Shown here in pieces: positions 16,921-25,865 of a DNA stretch of 43,366 nucleotides. The position numbers were made by a program, and so were the translations under genes. Source of the DNA: JBBDRV01 sp040905285 (lineage in GTDB: Bacteria > Bacteroidota > Rhodothermia > Balneolales > Balneolaceae); the NCBI GenBank assembly GCA_040905285.1, contig JBBDRV010000087.1:1-43366 (forward strand). The letters run 5' to 3'. The notes beneath the pieces were generated by a model, which had not been told where the DNA came from, made no database searches, and saw nothing but the letters and a program-made list of their open reading frames with translations. Positions within the stretch are counted from its first letter, which is position 1. Each line of letters begins with the position of its first letter.

Positions 16921-18822
16921 GGGTAATGCCCAGACCACAATTTCATAGGCTTCCAGAGGGGACCGGTCCCGCAGGAACCCGCCTCCGCTGGATGCAGTGG
17001 CGATAAACTGCCTGCCGGTTTCCCTGCCCTGATAAGCCAACGGAATGGCATGGCTGCTGCCGTTCATTTCAAATGCCCATAATTCTTCCCCTGTTTCCGA
17101 ATCAAATGCCCTGAACCTCCTGTCGTTGGTGGCACCGATAAAAAACAGGCCTCCGCCTGTCGCAATGCCGCCGCCGAGACTGGCCGTGCCCGTATCTTCA
17201 TAGCCGAGCTCAACATATTTTTCGACAAATCCGAGCGGCACCTGCCACCTGATCTCTCCGGACTGCAGGTCGATGGCATGGAGCTGACCCCACGGGGGTT
17301 TTTGACACGGTTCCCCGTCGGGGGTCCTGTACCTGCCGTGGGCACCGAACACCCCTCCCCGACGGTACGGCAGGGCGGAATCCCCGGATTCCGGAATCAT
17401 GCGGGTATACGAGGCCACATCGCTGGTTGCGGTAATCAACACCCCCCTCTCCGGATCAATTGCCGCTCCCCCCCAGTTTCCGCCTCCCAGCGAACCGGGA
17501 AACGTGATGGTGTGCTCCTGCCTTGTCGGAGTAAAGATATCTCCCACTACAGCATCATCAAACAATTCCCGGCAGTATTCATAGGCGTCCGGGTCCAGAT
17601 CGTTGATATCATCCTCGGTCATGGTCATCCGTGCAAGAGGGGGCGGCAAAACGGGAAAAGGCTGTTCCGGCCAGGCCTGCTCACCCGGGATGGTACTCTC
17701 CGGAACCTTTCTCGTTTCCACAGGAAACAGGGGCTCACCGGTCAGTCTGTTAAAAATATAGACAAATCCCATTTTAGAAGTCTGTGCAACAGCGGGGATC
17801 ATGTCGCCATTCCGCTCTACCTCGAACTGGGCCGGCTGGGAAGGCAGGTCGTAATCCCACAAATCGTGATGAACCAGCTGCCGGTACCATACCATCTCCC
17901 CTGTCTGCGCATCCAGCGCTACCAGAGAGTTGCCGTACAGATTCTTTCCCGACCTGTCCCCGCCGTAGAAATCATAGGCGGCCGTCGCTGTCGGCAGAAA
18001 CACAAGGCCGTTTTCTTCATCCACACTCATCACCGCCCAGACATTCACCTTGTGCCTGTTCTCCCATGACGTTCCCTCCCAGGTGTCGAGCCCGTATTCA
18101 TTTTCTCTGGGAACCGTATGAAAACGCCATACCTCTTCCCCTGTACGGATGTCATAGGCAAATACGTCCCCGTTCCTTGAACCGGTCGGCGGATAGGATG
18201 GCGGGATTGACCCGACGATGGCAATATGACCGTATACCGCAGGAGGGGCGGATATCCTGGTCGGGAGTTCAAGCACACCGTTTTCAGCAAAACCCGAGTC
18301 CGGCTCACCCGTCTCCGCATCAAGGGAAAAAAGGCGGCCGTCCGGCACGGATGCCAGGATGCGCTTTGCGGACCCGTCGCTGCCCGGGCGTTCCTCCCAG
18401 TAGGTGACCCCGCGGTTTGACCCGAACGTCCTGTCCTCCCGGTCCGCCTGCGGGTCAAACGTCCAGATCTCCCGGCCGCTTTCCGCATCAAGGGCAAATA
18501 CACGCCCGGACGTCGTTGAGAAATACATAATCCCGTTCACCACGACAGGAGTGGCGGAAAAGCTGTCCTGCCTTCCGGCTTCCCTTAAAAGCTCAAGCTC
18601 ACCGGTATCATACGTCCAGGCAACCTCGAGCCGGGAGACATTTTTACGGTTAACCTGGCTGAGCGGCGAAAAGCGCATCCCGCCGGGATCGTTTCCGTAG
18701 GATCGCCATTCCGTATTCCTTTCCGTATTCATATCACCGTTTCCGCTATCATCCGATGAATCACAGGCCGATTGGGAAAAACAGAAGGAAAGGACAAACA
18801 GCAGTACCGTCGAATACTTCAT
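16912..18822 (-). CDS. PQQ-dependent dehydrogenase lipoprotein (quinoprotein, 8-bladed propeller)
   Basis: This is a periplasmic quinoprotein that would oxidise an alcohol or sugar using PQQ and pass electrons to the respiratory chain. From ATG 18822 it has 636 residues and a lipoprotein signal (core about 3-15, lipobox QSAC), so it is probably membrane-tethered. A start at 18843 adds 7 residues and lies inside a repeat. Propeller repeats (W-motif pattern LDAESGREIWTF, YDIRTGEEVWRF, DSETGEELWAF) run throughout. VNVWAVMSVDEENGLVFLPT, HHDLWDYDLP and GGGNWGGAAIDP are typical of the membrane-glucose-dehydrogenase-like group. There is no fused cytochrome c domain and no adjacent-cysteine pair as in methanol dehydrogenases. 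No PQQ synthesis genes are in view. Substrate unknown. Confidence 0.88.
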   Translation of the reverse strand: MKYSTVLLFVLSFCFSQSACDSSDDSGNGDMNTERNTEWRSYGNDPGGMRFSPLSQVNRKNVSRLEVAWTYDTGELELLREAGRQDSFSATPVVVNGIMYFSTTSGRVFALDAESGREIWTFDPQADREDRTFGSNRGVTYWEERPGSDGSAKRILASVPDGRLFSLDAETGEPDSGFAENGVLELPTRISAPPAVYGHIAIVGSIPPSYPPTGSRNGDVFAYDIRTGEEVWRFHTVPRENEYGLDTWEGTSWENRHKVNVWAVMSVDEENGLVFLPTATAAYDFYGGDRSGKNLYGNSLVALDAQTGEMVWYRQLVHHDLWDYDLPSQPAQFEVERNGDMIPAVAQTSKMGFVYIFNRLTGEPLFPVETRKVPESTIPGEQAWPEQPFPVLPPPLARMTMTEDDINDLDPDAYEYCRELFDDAVVGDIFTPTRQEHTITFPGSLGGGNWGGAAIDPERGVLITATSDVASYTRMIPESGDSALPYRRGGVFGAHGRYRTPDGEPCQKPPWGQLHAIDLQSGEIRWQVPLGFVEKYVELGYEDTGTASLGGGIATGGGLFFIGATNDRRFRAFDSETGEELWAFEMNGSSHAIPLAYQGRETGRQFIATASSGGGFLRDRSPLEAYEIVVWALPEE

Positions 18823-18836
18823 ACCATCAGACTTTA

Positions 18837-18886
18837 AATGCATGGGTCAAAAATGCAAGGGTTAACTTTTTAATGCATGGGTTAGC
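18837..18886. repeat. three imperfect repeats around the dehydrogenase start
   Basis: AATGCATGGGT at 18837, AAATGCAAGGGTTA at about 18851 and TAATGCATGGGTTAG at about 18871 are imperfect copies. The first covers the upstream candidate ATG at 18843. That weakens this ATG as the true start and supports ATG 18822. Confidence 0.6.
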
Positions 18887-18900
18887 TTACCGGGGCAAGA

Positions 18901-19458
18901 TCATGTATAAGCATTTAAAATAAAAAAGATAATTACGCCTGTAACGGAGACGTAAAGCCAGATCGGCAAGGTCCACCAGGACACTTTCCGGTGAGTGGCA
19001 AAACGGCCGGCAAAGGCAAAATAGAAACTTGTCAGTACCAGGGGGACCACAAAGGCAGACAGGATAATATGTGAAACCAGAATAAAGAAATAGACCGGCC
19101 GGATGACGCCTTCACCCGGGAACGGGGTATGGCCGGCAAAGTTATGATAAAGCAGGTAACTGATCAGGAAAAGAGACGAGGAACCAAACGCAGACAGCAT
19201 CAGCTTCATGTGGAGAATAAAGCGCCGCCTGCGGACTGCAATATATCCCGCCACAATAAGAACCGTGCTGATACTGTTCAGAAAAGCGTTAAGTGCCGGC
19301 AGATGGCCCACCCAGCCGGCAGTGGTCCCGGCCGTTTCGCGAAAATAGATCAGCCAGATCAGAAAAAGGAAAGCGAGCAGACTGATCAGCAAAATAATAC
19401 CGAGAGCTTTCGTCACGCTTGTTTCTTTCACAAAATCTACAGGTATTCGGTCTCTCAT
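18901..19458 (-). CDS. DUF420 membrane protein (CtaM/YozB-like), probable oxidase assembly factor
   Basis: This 185-residue integral membrane protein has about five helices: 17-37, 53-72, 87-106, 125-148 and 163-183. It shows the DUF420 pattern, with LNAFLNSISTVLIVAGYIAVRRR, then HMKLMLSAFGSSSLFLISYL, a YHNF loop, and a conserved HIILSAFVVPL helix. In Gram-positive bacteria the DUF420 protein CtaM is needed for maturation of aa3-type haem-copper oxidases, and the caa3 genes here lie divergently about 10 kb away. An assembly role is therefore inferred. It sits upstream of the PQQ dehydrogenase on the same strand with a gap near 80 bp. Confidence 0.82.
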   Translation of the reverse strand: MRDRIPVDFVKETSVTKALGIILLISLLAFLFLIWLIYFRETAGTTAGWVGHLPALNAFLNSISTVLIVAGYIAVRRRRFILHMKLMLSAFGSSSLFLISYLLYHNFAGHTPFPGEGVIRPVYFFILVSHIILSAFVVPLVLTSFYFAFAGRFATHRKVSWWTLPIWLYVSVTGVIIFFILNAYT

Positions 19459-20026
19459 CAGTAAACGGATATCAGTTCGGTTTCCTGCCGGTTCTTACCG
19501 GCTCATCTTTCTTTACCGGCTCATCCAAAACGCCCACGGCAACCGGACCGGCGGTTTCCCGGGAGCCTCTTTCGCTGCAACCGCCCAGGCAGTCTGTCGG
19601 ACTTACGAACAGACTCCCAGCCTTGAAGGATACGAATATTGGAGCCTCTACGCCACAGAACAGCTATCGGAAAGGTACTGCAGCCCCGGGTCAGCGGGCG
19701 GTTTGCCGTGGACAGCCGTTTACTCTGTCCATACATCATTCAACACATCATTCCGGCTGTGCAATCAGTCATATAATTTCCGCTCCGATTCCCGAGATAT
19801 TATCCCGATTGTGTTTTATATTTGAACCGCTGTCGGCGGGAACAATTGTCGGCGGGAACAATCCGGTGCCGTCAGCGGATGGCGGGCGGGATAATTTAGA
19901 ACAGCTCTAAATAAAAACCCGTCAGTTCTTCAGGTATTTTCATAAAAAGATTTTCAGTACCTTCAGTGCGACTTTTAAATCGGGCCAACATCCGACTGGT
20001 AAACGCTTAATGATCTGATTAAATCT
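19459..20026. other. 568-bp divergent region before the respiratory operon; hairpins and short repeats
   Basis: No convincing gene is seen. The region contains TTACCGGCTCATC at 19495 and 19513 (18-bp period) and two neighbouring perfect stems (see the candidate RNA entry). GTCGGCGGGAACAAT(T/C) occurs in tandem at 19832-19863. The AT-rich stretch 19900-20026 just before actA is the likely promoter of the respiratory operon, but I cannot define -33/-7 boxes with confidence. A plus-strand open frame from 19419 to 19910 matches nothing I know and is rejected. Confidence 0.5.
19550..19615. ncRNA. candidate structured RNA: two consecutive hairpins
   Basis: GGCGGTT (19550-19556) pairs perfectly with AACCGCC (19579-19585) around a 22-base loop. 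AGTCTGT (19591-19597) then pairs perfectly with ACAGACT (19609-19615) around an 11-base loop. The stems are separated by only 5 bases. No known riboswitch or housekeeping RNA signature was recognised. The strand is undecided and the element lies about 410 bp upstream of actA. Confidence 0.25.
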
Positions 20027-20671
20027 ATGGCACAAGTTTTTCCTAAATGGGTAGACACTATACCCAAGCGTCTGCTCATTGGTATCATCATTTTTCTAAA
20101 CGGAATTGTTTTTGGTATCTGGTATTTCTTCTCGCCCGAGTTTACCAATGTCGGTTACTCTCCCGAACAGCCTGTCCCATTCAGCCACAAGCTTCATGCC
20201 GGCGAAATCGGCATGGACTGCCAATACTGTCATACGCAGGTTTTTGACTCGCAGCACGCCAATGTCCCGGCTACCCAGACCTGTATGAATTGCCACTCAC
20301 AGATTGCCACGGACAGTGACGCGCTTGCCCCGGTGAGAAACAGCTGGGAGACCGGTGAGCCCATCGAATGGGTCCGGGTCCATAATCTACCCGATTTTGC
20401 CTTTTTCAATCATGAAGCCCACGTCAGTGTCGGCGTCGGCTGTGAATCATGCCACGGCCGCATTGACCGGATGGAGCAAGTGTTCCAGGCAGAACCGTTA
20501 AGCATGAGCTGGTGCCTGGACTGCCACCGCGAGCCGGAGAAACATGTGCGGCCCGTCGATGAGGTGACCACGATGGGATTTCATGCAGAAAATCAACTTG
20601 AAGAGGGGCTGGAGTTAGTGGAAAAGCACAATATTATTCCCCCCGAAAATTGCCAGAGCTGTCACTACTGA
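20027..20671 (+). CDS. actA: ACIII subunit ActA, pentahaem cytochrome c
   Basis: ActA is the multihaem electron-transfer subunit of alternative complex III, which oxidises menaquinol and reduces a cytochrome c or the oxidase directly. The 214-residue protein has one N-terminal membrane helix (about 15-36). Five CxxCH motifs lie at 65-69, 86-90, 139-143, 163-167 and 209-213, the last directly before the C-terminus. Extra histidines (FSHKLH, FFNHEAH) provide distal ligands. The length fits the short ActA of Rhodothermus-type complexes. It is the first gene of the operon, preceded by a 568-bp region. A 100-bp spacer with a hexanucleotide repeat follows. Confidence 0.95.
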   Translation: MAQVFPKWVDTIPKRLLIGIIIFLNGIVFGIWYFFSPEFTNVGYSPEQPVPFSHKLHAGEIGMDCQYCHTQVFDSQHANVPATQTCMNCHSQIATDSDALAPVRNSWETGEPIEWVRVHNLPDFAFFNHEAHVSVGVGCESCHGRIDRMEQVFQAEPLSMSWCLDCHREPEKHVRPVDEVTTMGFHAENQLEEGLELVEKHNIIPPENCQSCHY

Positions 20672-20697
20672 TGAGCGGACATCAACAATTTGCATCA

Positions 20698-20723
20698 GCA
20701 ATTAGCATTAGCATTAGCATTAG
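20698..20723 (+). repeat. AGCATT hexanucleotide microsatellite between actA and actB
   Basis: The spacer between actA and actB reads AGCAATT, then three AGCATT units, then AGCGG. It is located 50-75 bp before the actB start. Copy-number slippage here would alter the actA-actB spacing but not either reading frame. Confidence 0.75.
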
Positions 20724-20771
20724 CGGAATTCTTCTGTCTATAATGGTTTTGAATCAAAGTCTGATTGACGA

Positions 20772-23700
20772 ATGAGCGAAGATCTAAAACAAAACAGTTA
20801 CTGGAAAAGCCTGAATGAGCTTGCCCATAATGAAGAGTACAAAAAGTTCAACGAGCGTGAATTTCCCGAAGGCGCTTCAGAACTGACTGACCAGGTCTCC
20901 CGCCGCAGTTTCCTGCGCGTAATGGGGGCGTCTATCGCACTCGCGGGATTTGCGTCCTGCCGGCGCCCGGTCCAGAAGATCATTCCCTACACGGAGATGC
21001 CGGAAAACCTCGTGCAGGGGGTACCCCTCCATTACGCAACCGCCAAACCTTTTCAGGATTCCCTCAGCGGCCTTCTTGTTGAAAATACCGATGGCCGCCC
21101 GACGAAGATAGAAGGGAATGAGTCCCATCCCGAGAACCGGGGCCGGACCAATATCTACGACCAGGCGGAAATACTCAACCTGTACGATCCCGACCGCTCC
21201 CGGTCTGTCCGCCGCAACGGTGAATCCGTATCCGGCGATGATTTCATTGCTTTTGCACGGGACCATTTTTCCGATACCGGGCGGCGCATCGCCGTCATCA
21301 GCGAGGCCGGCTCCTCCCCTACCCTGGGGCGCCTGAAGGAGCAAATGGCGGCACGGTTCCCCAACTCCAGCTGGGTCACCTATGAGGCGTTCGACGAGGA
21401 ATCGCAGCTTGAAGGAACGAGGCTTGCCTTCGGCCGCCGGCTGAGGACAGTCAACCATTATGACCGGGCCGACGTGGTACTCTCCCTTGACAGCGATTTC
21501 ATCAATCCGCATGAACATAAGAATAATGTCGCAAACGCACGCCGGGTGACCGGACGGCGGGAAGTGCGCAGTACCGAAGACACACTGTCGCGCATCTATG
21601 TGGTTGAAAACAAGTTTACAAACACCGGTTCGTATGCGGACAACCGACTCCGGCTCAAAGCCTCGGAAATAGGACCATTCACCTATGCCCTTGCCGCGCA
21701 CCTGTCCGGCTCCGTAGAAGGTCTGGAGGCTTTCAGCGGGGTCAGCAACGACTTCTCCGGCCATGAATGGATTCCGCTGCTGGCCGACGATCTGCTGGCC
21801 AACCGGGGCATGTCCATCGTGACAGCCGGAAACCAGCAGCCTGCCCCGGTTCATGCCGCCGCAGCCGCCATCAACCTTGCCCTGGGTAATGCGGGCTCTG
21901 CCGTCACCTGGCATGAGGTTCCCCATATAGAGGATAACCCGCAAAGGGACGCATTCAGGGAACTGGCCCGCGAGCTGGACAACGGGAATATCGACACTGT
22001 GATACTGGCCGGAACGAATCCGGTCTTCACCGCACCAGCCGACCTGGATTTCAGCAATGCTCTCGGCCGGGCGGACACGGTCATTCACCTGGGAGACTAC
22101 CGGGATGAAACCGCCGCTTCAGCCGACTGGCACATCAACCGCGCACACTTTCTTGAAGCCTGGGGTGACGGCTACTCCTATACGGGGACCCGGTCGGTCA
22201 TACAGCCCCAGATCCAGCCCCTGTTCAGCGGATGGAGTGGACTGGAGCTGTTCAATGTGATCATCAGCGGCCAGTGGGCCGACGGGTACAGTCTGGTACG
22301 GGAAACATGGAATGAATTTTATCCTGATGATTTTGAGGACCGGTGGCGCCGGATCCTGCACGACGGCATCGATACGGGCGGACACTTCCCGGAAATCAAT
22401 ACGGATCTGTCCGCCGGCTTTGCGGACGTCATCTCCTCACTGCCGGACATGTCGCGGATAGAGGGTTTTGAAATTGCCATCAGGCCGGATGCAACTGTTT
22501 TCGACGGACGCTACGCCAACAACAGCTGGCTCCAGGAGCTGCCGGATCCGATGACCAAGATAACCTGGGACAATGTCGCCCTGATGAGCCCCGCAACAGC
22601 ACGGCAGCTCGGGATACCCGTCACACGCGGGTTAAATGAAAATGAGGCCCCTGTCGTACGGATTGAAGCAGGCGGCCGGGCGATTGAAATTGCGGCATGG
22701 GTACAGCCCGGGCATGCGGACAACAGCATTTCCCTTTCCGTCGGCTACGGGCGAAACGGAATCGGCCGCATTGCAGACGGAGTCGGTGTGGATACCTATC
22801 CGCTCCGGACAACCGATGCCGGTTACTTCCGGTCTGCAGACATTTCGGTTACCGGACGTAACTATGAAATTGCCTGCGTCCAGGATCACGACTCGCTGGA
22901 AGGGCGCGAAATGATCCGCGAAGCCACCATGGAAGGCTACAGGGAAAATCCCGACTTTGCCTCTTTTGAAAGCTTCCACGGATACGAGGTGCCCGGTCTT
23001 GCGGAAGGGCTGGAACTGGGAACGGATAACCCGGTAACCCTTTTCACCCCTCAGCATTTCCCGGAACACCAGCCCCAGTGGGGGATGGCTATCGATCTGA
23101 ACTCCTGTTTCGGGTGCGGTGTCTGTACCATTGCATGCCAGGCTGAAAACAACATACCTGTTGTAGGAAAGCGTGAAGTGGGCCGCCGGCGCATGATGCA
23201 CTGGATCCGGACGGACCGCTACTATGAAGGGGATGAAGATAACCCCCGGGCGATGCACCAGCCGATCCCGTGCATGCACTGCGACCATGCGCCCTGCGAG
23301 GAGGTCTGCCCGGTGGCCGCCACCACACAGAGCGATGACGGATTGAACCAGATGACCTACAACCGCTGCATCGGAACGCGGTATTGTGCCAACAACTGCC
23401 CGTATAAAGTACGGCGGTTCAACTTCTTCAACTATTCAAAGGAATTCCTGACAACCGGGGACGATCCGGAAATCATCCAGATGGCCATGAATCCGGACGT
23501 CACCGTCCGGTTCCGCGGTGTGATGGAAAAATGCACCTATTGCGTCCAGCGGATCAACCGGGTCAAGTCCCGGGCAAAAATCGAAACCGGTTCACCCAAA
23601 CCTGTCGACGGCGCAATGAAAACCGCCTGCCAGCAGGCCTGTCCGGCCAATGCCATTCATTTCGGCGACCTGACCGACAGCGACAGCAACATCAGCCGGC

Positions 23701-23804
23701 TCAAGCAGAACGAACGGGACTACGTATTGCTGAAAGAACTGAGTACCCGGCCGCGGACGTCCTATCTGGGCAAACTGAGAAATCCAAACCCCGAACTGGG
23801 ATAA
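20772..23804 (+). CDS. actB: ACIII subunit ActB, molybdopterin-oxidoreductase-like plus 4Fe-4S domain
   Basis: ActB is the large periplasmic iron-sulfur subunit. The 1010-residue protein carries a twin-arginine signal (SRRSFLRVMGA, 43-53) ending in FASC (Cys63), a possible lipidation site. Residues about 70-740 resemble a molybdopterin oxidoreductase; no cofactor is bound in ACIII structures known to me. The C-terminal domain has four cysteine clusters: 779-789 (CFGCGVCTIAC), 834-846 (CMHCDHAPCEEVC), 866-876 (CIGTRYCANNC) and from 921 (CTYC) with CQQACP further on. These would hold three or four Fe-S clusters. Both parts are fused in one chain, as usual for ActB. actC follows after 29 bp. Confidence 0.95.
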   Translation: MSEDLKQNSYWKSLNELAHNEEYKKFNEREFPEGASELTDQVSRRSFLRVMGASIALAGFASCRRPVQKIIPYTEMPENLVQGVPLHYATAKPFQDSLSGLLVENTDGRPTKIEGNESHPENRGRTNIYDQAEILNLYDPDRSRSVRRNGESVSGDDFIAFARDHFSDTGRRIAVISEAGSSPTLGRLKEQMAARFPNSSWVTYEAFDEESQLEGTRLAFGRRLRTVNHYDRADVVLSLDSDFINPHEHKNNVANARRVTGRREVRSTEDTLSRIYVVENKFTNTGSYADNRLRLKASEIGPFTYALAAHLSGSVEGLEAFSGVSNDFSGHEWIPLLADDLLANRGMSIVTAGNQQPAPVHAAAAAINLALGNAGSAVTWHEVPHIEDNPQRDAFRELARELDNGNIDTVILAGTNPVFTAPADLDFSNALGRADTVIHLGDYRDETAASADWHINRAHFLEAWGDGYSYTGTRSVIQPQIQPLFSGWSGLELFNVIISGQWADGYSLVRETWNEFYPDDFEDRWRRILHDGIDTGGHFPEINTDLSAGFADVISSLPDMSRIEGFEIAIRPDATVFDGRYANNSWLQELPDPMTKITWDNVALMSPATARQLGIPVTRGLNENEAPVVRIEAGGRAIEIAAWVQPGHADNSISLSVGYGRNGIGRIADGVGVDTYPLRTTDAGYFRSADISVTGRNYEIACVQDHDSLEGREMIREATMEGYRENPDFASFESFHGYEVPGLAEGLELGTDNPVTLFTPQHFPEHQPQWGMAIDLNSCFGCGVCTIACQAENNIPVVGKREVGRRRMMHWIRTDRYYEGDEDNPRAMHQPIPCMHCDHAPCEEVCPVAATTQSDDGLNQMTYNRCIGTRYCANNCPYKVRRFNFFNYSKEFLTTGDDPEIIQMAMNPDVTVRFRGVMEKCTYCVQRINRVKSRAKIETGSPKPVDGAMKTACQQACPANAIHFGDLTDSDSNISRLKQNERDYVLLKELSTRPRTSYLGKLRNPNPELG

Positions 23805-23833
23805 CAAAGGCTTTAAATCGTAAAAAACTGAAC

Positions 23834-25282
23834 ATGAGCAGAACGTACGAAAATATCAGTAAGCCGTACGAATACGTACACGAGCCCCCTCTGGTTAAAG
23901 GAGACCATGACTTTAAAAGCATTACGGCTCTCGTAACCGACATCAACCTGAGGCCGACTCCCAGGGGATGGTACATGGCGTTCGGCGTTGCCAATCTTTT
24001 ACTTTTTCTTCTGCTGTTTTCCATCGCCTATCTGATCTGGCAGGGAACCGGCATATGGGGCCTGAACACGCCGGTCAACTGGGGCTGGGCCATTATCAAC
24101 TTTGTATGGTGGGTCGGCATCGGCCATGCCGGCACCCTTATTTCTGCCATCCTGTTCCTTTTCCGCCAGGACTGGAGAACGGCAATCAACCGCTTTGCGG
24201 AAGCGATGACCATTTTTGCGGTGATGTGTGCCGGTGTTTTTCCGGCAATCCACGTGGGACGAATCTGGGTGATCTACTGGGTCTTCCCGATCCCCAACCA
24301 GATGGGCGTGTGGCCCAATTTCAACAGCCCCCTTTTATGGGATGTGTTTGCCGTGTCAACCTATTTCACGGTCTCCCTGCTCTTCTGGTATGTCGGCCTG
24401 GTCCCCGATCTTGCCACCATCCGGGACCGGATCAAAAGCCGGATCGGAAAAGTTTTATACGGGACATTCTCCCTGGGCTGGAGAGGAAGCAACCGGCACT
24501 GGTGGACCTATGAAAAAGCGTACATGATCCTTGCGGGTCTGGCCACTCCGCTGGTGCTTTCGGTCCACACGATCGTTTCATTCGACTTTGCCGTTTCGGT
24601 CATCCCGGGATGGCACACCACCATTTTCCCTCCCTACTTTGTGGCCGGGGCTATTTTTTCGGGATTTGCCATGGTACTGAGCCTGATGATCATCTGCCGC
24701 AAGGTTTACAAGCTTGAGGATATCATGACGGTCGACCACATGGAGAAAATGAACATGATCCTTCTGGTGACGGGCATGATGGTCGGTTTCGCCTATGCGA
24801 TGGAATTCTTCATGGCCTGGTACAGCGGGGTGGAATATGAAAAGGCGATTTTCATGCTCCGCGCGGCGGGTCCCTACGCCTGGGCATACTGGATTATGAT
24901 TTCCTGCAACGTGCTCTCACCACAGGTTTTCTGGGTGAAACGGTTCAGACGCAATATCGCACTCACATTTGTGATTTCGATTATCGTAAACATCGGCATG
25001 TGGTTTGAACGGTTTGTGATTACGGTTTCATCCCTGTCCACCGATTTTTTACCCTCATCCTGGGGTTACTACAGCCCGACGATGTGGGATATCATGACCT
25101 ATATAGGCACATTCGGTCTGTTTTTCACATTCTTCCTGCTCTTTCTCCGCTTCCTGCCGATGGTGGCGGTGGCCGAACTTAAAAATGTGATGCCGCAGGC
25201 CGATCCACACAACTATGATGACAGCGGCGAATACGTGCCGCCCAAAGCAGACGTGCCGGAACCAAAAAGGGAACCGGTATAA
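23834..25282 (+). CDS. actC: ACIII subunit ActC (NrfD/PsrC-like membrane subunit)
   Basis: This 483-residue integral membrane protein of the NrfD/PsrC family has about ten helices and contributes a quinol-binding site and proposed proton path. The start at ATG 23834 (MSRTYENISKPYEYVHEPP) follows the actB stop by 29 bp. The open frame extends 101 codons further upstream inside actB, but that extension is Arg/Gln-rich out-of-frame translation and is rejected. Family features include PRGWYMAFGVANLLL, WWVGIGHAGTLISA and HVGRIWVIYWVFPIPNQ. LSVHTIVSFDFAVSVIPGWH, with conserved His and Asp residues, comes next, then FFMAWYSG. The cytoplasmic C-terminal tail is Pro-rich and charged. Confidence 0.96.
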   Translation: MSRTYENISKPYEYVHEPPLVKGDHDFKSITALVTDINLRPTPRGWYMAFGVANLLLFLLLFSIAYLIWQGTGIWGLNTPVNWGWAIINFVWWVGIGHAGTLISAILFLFRQDWRTAINRFAEAMTIFAVMCAGVFPAIHVGRIWVIYWVFPIPNQMGVWPNFNSPLLWDVFAVSTYFTVSLLFWYVGLVPDLATIRDRIKSRIGKVLYGTFSLGWRGSNRHWWTYEKAYMILAGLATPLVLSVHTIVSFDFAVSVIPGWHTTIFPPYFVAGAIFSGFAMVLSLMIICRKVYKLEDIMTVDHMEKMNMILLVTGMMVGFAYAMEFFMAWYSGVEYEKAIFMLRAAGPYAWAYWIMISCNVLSPQVFWVKRFRRNIALTFVISIIVNIGMWFERFVITVSSLSTDFLPSSWGYYSPTMWDIMTYIGTFGLFFTFFLLFLRFLPMVAVAELKNVMPQADPHNYDDSGEYVPPKADVPEPKREPV

Positions 25283-25297
25283 CGGAGGTCCACAACT

Positions 25298-25849
25298 ATG
25301 GAAACAAGCAACACAGACAGAAAACTTTACGGGGTCGTGGCCGAAGCCAGAAACCCGAAAGAGCTTTTGAATATCGCCATGACTGTCAAGAACAGCGGTT
25401 ACAGGATCTATGACACCTACAGTCCGTTTCCAATCCACGGGATGGACCAGGCGATGAACCTGAAAAAATCAAAACTGGGATGGATCGTACTGGGACATGG
25501 CCTGACCGGCTTCTTCGGTGCACTTTCCCTGATCTATTTCACAATGGCTGTTGATTATCCGCTGAACATCGGCGGCAAAACCCTGCTGAATTTCCCGGCA
25601 TGGATTCCGGTCACGTTTGAACTGACCATTCTGCTCTCTGCCTTCGGGGCTGTCTTCGGAATGTTCTTTCTGAACGGCCTGCCCCGGTTGAATCATCCGC
25701 TGTTCAGCATTGACAATTTTTCCAGGGCGACTGACGACGGTTTCTTCATCTGCATTGAATCGGAAGATCCGCAGTTCGAAAAGGAGAAAGTCAAAAAACT
25801 GCTTGCAGACGCGGGAGTCTCCAATATTGAAGAGGTTTATGATGATTAA
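25298..25849 (+). CDS. actD: ACIII subunit ActD (DUF3341)
   Basis: This 183-residue subunit has an N-terminal cytoplasmic domain with the DUF3341 pattern LYGVVAEARNPKELL and YDTYSPFPIHGMDQAM. Two membrane helices follow (about 60-82 and 108-128), joined by a short periplasmic loop containing KTLLNFPAWIPVTFE. A cytoplasmic end with FFICIESED completes the protein. It has no redox motif; in ACIII structures ActD packs against ActC. A GGAGG ribosome-binding site lies just before ATG 25298. actE starts 16 bp after its stop. Confidence 0.94.
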   Translation: METSNTDRKLYGVVAEARNPKELLNIAMTVKNSGYRIYDTYSPFPIHGMDQAMNLKKSKLGWIVLGHGLTGFFGALSLIYFTMAVDYPLNIGGKTLLNFPAWIPVTFELTILLSAFGAVFGMFFLNGLPRLNHPLFSIDNFSRATDDGFFICIESEDPQFEKEKVKKLLADAGVSNIEEVYDD

Positions 25850-25865
25850 ATGTGACCATAAATAC

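Noticed and set aside
19419..19910. 163-codon plus-strand open frame before actA
   Set aside because: No recognisable domain; it begins antisense within DUF420 and its composition is unlike the surrounding real proteins.
23531..23833. Upstream in-frame extension of actC
   Set aside because: It lies wholly inside actB and reads as Arg/Gln-rich out-of-frame sequence; ATG 23834 matches the conserved ActC N-terminus.
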